Positions 7,874 to 11,008 of a stretch of DNA of 11,008 nt are shown here, in pieces (position 1 is the first letter of the stretch; each line of letters opens with the position of its first letter). The notes under the pieces were generated by a model, which was given only the letters and a program-made list of their open reading frames with translations, did not search any database and had not been told where the DNA came from. The DNA comes from Thauera sp. Its GTDB lineage: Bacteria; Pseudomonadota; Gammaproteobacteria; Burkholderiales; Rhodocyclaceae. The DNA is taken from contig JAKLLJ010000082.1 in assembly GCA_023150215.1 (NCBI GenBank), forward strand, positions 283-11,290, read 5' to 3'. The position numbers and the translations under genes are program-made.

Positions 7874-9214
7874 ATGTCCAGCCAAGGCTTTTCCTTCTCG
7901 CCGGCGCACCTCGCCGAAATCGCCACCGACATCATCAAGTACGCAAGACGACGCGGCGCCTCGTCGTGCGAAACCGACGTCTCCGAGGGCTTCGGTCAAT
8001 CCGTTGCGGTGCGCAGGGGCGAGGTCGACACCATCGAGTACAACCGCGACAAGGGCGTGGGCGTCACCGTCTATCTCGGCCAGCAGCGCGGCTACGCGAG
8101 CACCTCCGACTTTTCCAAGAAGGCGCTCAGATCCACCGTGGATGCGGCGCTGTCGATCGCCGGCTTCACCGCACCCGACCCCTGCGCCGGCCTCGCCGAC
8201 GCGGCGCTGATGGCGAAGGACATGCCCGAGCTCGACCTCTTCCATCCCTGGAACATCGAGGTCGGCGAAGCGATCGAGCTCGCTCGTCGCTGCGAGGACG
8301 CCGCCTTCGCGGTCAGCCCGAAGATCAGCAACTCCGAGGGCGCCAGCACCTCGATCCAGCAGTCGCATTTCGTGTCGGCCAACAGCCACGGCTTCGTCGG
8401 CGGCTATGCCACCACCCGCCACGGCCTGTCGTGCTCGGTAATCGCCGGCGAGGGCGACGCCATGCAGCGCGAATACTGGTACGACTCGCGGCGCGATGCG
8501 GCCGAGCTGATGCCGGCCGCGGACATCGGCCGCCTCGCCGGCGAACGTGCACTCGCACGCCTGGGCGCAAAGAAGATCCGCACCTGCGAGGTGCCGGTGA
8601 TCTTCGAGGCGCAGCTCGCAGTGGCATTAATCGGCAACTTCGTGCAGGCGGTGAGCGGCGGCGCGCTGTATCGCAAGTCGAGCTTCCTGCTCGACAGCCT
8701 CGGCCAGCAGGTGTTCTCGCCGGCGGTGAGCATCGCCGAGCGCCCGCACCTCAAGAAGGCCTTTGGCTCCAGCCCCTTCGACAGCGACGGCGTCGCCACC
8801 CACAACCGCGAGGTGGTGAGCGCGGGTGTGCTGAACGGCTATTTCCTCTCCGCCTATTCGGCACGCAAGCTCGGCATGCAGACCACCGGCAACGCCGGCG
8901 GCTCGCACAACCTGATCGTCAAGCCGGGTGAGCACGACCTCGCCGGGTTGATCCGGCAGATGGACCGCGGCCTGCTCGTCACCGAGTTGCTCGGCCACGG
9001 CGTGAATTACGTCACGGGCGATTATTCGCGCGGTGCGGCAGGCTTCTGGGTGGAGAAAGGCCGCATCAAGCACGCCGTCGAGGAAATCACCATCGCTGGC
9101 AACCTGCGCGACATGTTCCGCGCCATCGTCGCCGTCGGCAACGACGCCCTCCCGCGTGGCGCCAAGCTGTGCGGCTCGGTGCTGATCGAGCGCATGAAGG
9201 TCGCCGGACGCTGA
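7874..9214 (+). CDS. pmbA: PmbA/TldE, partner subunit of the TldD/E metalloprotease
   Basis: PmbA (TldE) pairs with TldD to form a cytoplasmic protease that degrades unfolded peptides and, in E. coli, processes microcin B17 and acts on CcdA. The 446-residue protein agrees with E. coli TldE (450). The N-terminal part has DVSEGFGQSVAVRRGEVDTI (near 36-55) and the DKGVGVTVYLG segment. The C-terminal part has the family blocks SSPFDSDGV, NGYFLSAYSARKLGMQTTGN, GGSHNLIV, LLVTELLGHGVNYVTGDYS and the end GNDALPRGAKLCGSVLIERM. As expected for TldE, I see no HExxxH zinc motif; that residue set belongs to TldD, which is not in the window. I chose the ATG at 7874; the frame extends to a TTG at 7853 that would add seven unlikely residues. 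No Shine-Dalgarno sequence is visible before the ATG. Confidence 0.96.
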   Translation: MSSQGFSFSPAHLAEIATDIIKYARRRGASSCETDVSEGFGQSVAVRRGEVDTIEYNRDKGVGVTVYLGQQRGYASTSDFSKKALRSTVDAALSIAGFTAPDPCAGLADAALMAKDMPELDLFHPWNIEVGEAIELARRCEDAAFAVSPKISNSEGASTSIQQSHFVSANSHGFVGGYATTRHGLSCSVIAGEGDAMQREYWYDSRRDAAELMPAADIGRLAGERALARLGAKKIRTCEVPVIFEAQLAVALIGNFVQAVSGGALYRKSSFLLDSLGQQVFSPAVSIAERPHLKKAFGSSPFDSDGVATHNREVVSAGVLNGYFLSAYSARKLGMQTTGNAGGSHNLIVKPGEHDLAGLIRQMDRGLLVTELLGHGVNYVTGDYSRGAAGFWVEKGRIKHAVEEITIAGNLRDMFRAIVAVGNDALPRGAKLCGSVLIERMKVAGR

Positions 9215-9324
9215 GCACCCTTCCCCGAAACCTGGCGCACGAGGCGCCGAGCGCCGCCCGCCGCACGGCCCGGGCCCACATAATCGATCGCTGTTAAACA
9301 CACACGCACCCTGAAGGAGAAACC
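9215..9324 (+). promoter_or_regulatory. Leader region of the TRAP binding protein gene
   Basis: This 110-bp spacer contains small GC hairpins (GGCGC-CGA-GCGCC at 9243-9255; palindrome GGCCCGGGCC at 9267-9276) without T runs. A CATAAT box (9279-9284), 40 bp before the GTG, is a plausible -10, but no -35 is clear. An AAGGAG Shine-Dalgarno sequence sits at 9314-9319, five bases from the GTG start, the strongest ribosome binding site in the window, in keeping with an abundant periplasmic binding protein. Confidence 0.5.
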
Positions 9325-10431
<1,107 letters not shown>

Positions 10432-10453
10432 CGGGCTTCAGGCTTCAGGCGCA

Positions 10454-10481
10454 AAAAAAGCCGGGCATGCCCGGCTTTTTT
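10454..10481. terminator. Bidirectional rho-independent terminator
   Basis: GCCGGGC (10460-10466) and GCCCGGC (10469-10475) form a perfect stem, with an A run before (10454-10459) and a T run after (10476-10481). The A and T runs make it work in both directions, serving the binding protein gene on the plus strand and the converging permease gene on the minus strand. Confidence 0.93.
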
Positions 10482-10495
10482 CATGGTGCGCGCGC

Positions 10496-11008
10496 TCAGT
10501 CGCCCTGCAGTTGCCGCATCAGGTCGGCGTTCGAATCGCCCGCCGCTGCGGCCCCGCCGCCGCCCTGCAGCAGTTGCTCGAGGTCGAGTTCCTGCTGCTG
10601 CGCCGGCTTGGCGCCCGCGTCGCCGTAGGACACCAGGCCGGGGAAGGCGATGATGAGGCCGACCATGATGAGCTGGATGATCACGAAGGGCACCGCACCC
10701 CAGTAGATCGATGCGGTCCTCACCTTCTCGGAGGCCACCGAGCGCAGGAAAAAGAGCGCGAAGCCGAAGGGCGGATGCAGGAAGGAGGTCTGCATGTTCA
10801 CCGCCAGCAGCACGCCGAACCAGATCAGGTCGATGCCGAGCTTGTCCGCCACCGGCGCGAGCAGGGGCACGATGATGAAGGCGAGCTCGAAGTAGTCGAG
10901 GAAGAAGGCGAGCACGAAGACGAGCAGGTTCACCGCGACCAGGAAGCCGGTCTGCCCGCCCGGCAGCGAGGTCATCAGGTGCTCGACCCAGAGGTCGCCG
11001 TTGACACC
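10496..11008 (-). CDS. TRAP transporter large permease subunit (DctM), C-terminal part
   Basis: The frame runs off the right edge of the window, so the 5' part of the gene lies beyond it; the ATG at 10975 is internal. The visible 170 residues carry the end of a DctM-type membrane subunit: a hydrophobic segment LVAVNLLVFVLAFFLDYFE, the family FIIVPLLAPVADKLGID(LI)WFGVLL motif, MQTSFLHPPFGFALFFLRS and a last membrane helix VPFVIIQLIMVGLIIAFPGLV. The SFLHPPFGFAL form replaces the more usual G-x-x-TPP-x-G of classical DctM and is what I associate with TakM-type permeases, fitting a TakP-like partner. After the last helix comes a cytoplasmic tail of about 50 residues, rich in Gln, Gly and Ala (QQQELDLEQLLQGGGG). 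A small DctQ-type subunit is expected upstream, outside the window. The gene converges on the binding protein gene and shares its terminator. Confidence 0.92.
   Translation of the reverse strand, partial: GVNGDLWVEHLMTSLPGGQTGFLVAVNLLVFVLAFFLDYFELAFIIVPLLAPVADKLGIDLIWFGVLLAVNMQTSFLHPPFGFALFFLRSVASEKVRTASIYWGAVPFVIIQLIMVGLIIAFPGLVSYGDAGAKPAQQQELDLEQLLQGGGGAAAAGDSNADLMRQLQGD

Noticed and set aside
7810..7938. Extended N-terminus of darP to 7938
   Set aside because: It would overlap the divergent pmbA coding region, and the family homology starts after the ATG at 7809.
7387..8931. Open frame of 514 codons on the plus strand spanning darP and pmbA
   Set aside because: It crosses the darP-pmbA intergenic region in a frame unrelated to either gene; its translation is Arg-rich and unlike any family.

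Overview
The window looks like a chromosomal segment of a high-GC betaproteobacterium. The protein sequences and gene set (MsrPQ, MogA, a betaproteobacterial-type DarP, PmbA, a TakP-type TRAP transporter) suggest the Rhodocyclales, in the Thauera/Azoarcus neighbourhood; this rests on family recognition, not on a search. There are no tRNA or rRNA genes, CRISPR arrays, transposase genes or phage genes.

Layout, left to right. (1) Positions 1-1964, plus strand: the C-terminal part of a large WD40 beta-propeller protein whose start lies outside the window. (2) 1980-3062, minus strand: AroG-type DAHP synthase, the entry enzyme of the shikimate pathway, tail to tail with the WD40 gene. (3) 3264-4914, plus strand: msrP and msrQ, the periplasmic molybdenum-dependent methionine sulfoxide reductase and its haem membrane partner. 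(4) 4915-5216: an intergenic region with three copies of a 22-bp REP-like hairpin element in alternating orientation. (5) 7809 down to 5217, minus strand: a likely operon darP - mogA - class I methyltransferase. (6) 7874-9214, plus strand: pmbA (tldE), divergent from darP across 64 bp. (7) 9325-10431, plus strand: a Tat-exported TRAP solute-binding protein with a strong ribosome binding site, followed by a perfect bidirectional terminator hairpin. (8) 10496 to the window end, minus strand: the C-terminal part of a TRAP large permease, converging on the binding protein gene.

How the genes work together. MogA carries out a step of molybdenum cofactor synthesis that MsrP needs, although the two genes are on opposite strands and in separate transcription units. 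MsrP and MsrQ form one electron-transfer and repair system. The binding protein and the permease fragment carry features of the same TRAP subfamily and are probably partners despite their convergent orientation. The darP operon and pmbA are ordinary housekeeping genes (50S maturation, modified-peptide processing).

Most of the window is conserved core genome. The parts that deserve a second look are the truncated WD40 gene, the REP-like cluster, the TRAP arrangement and the unassigned methyltransferase. I see no convincing undescribed system wholly inside the window; the best lead is the missing upstream part of the WD40 protein.
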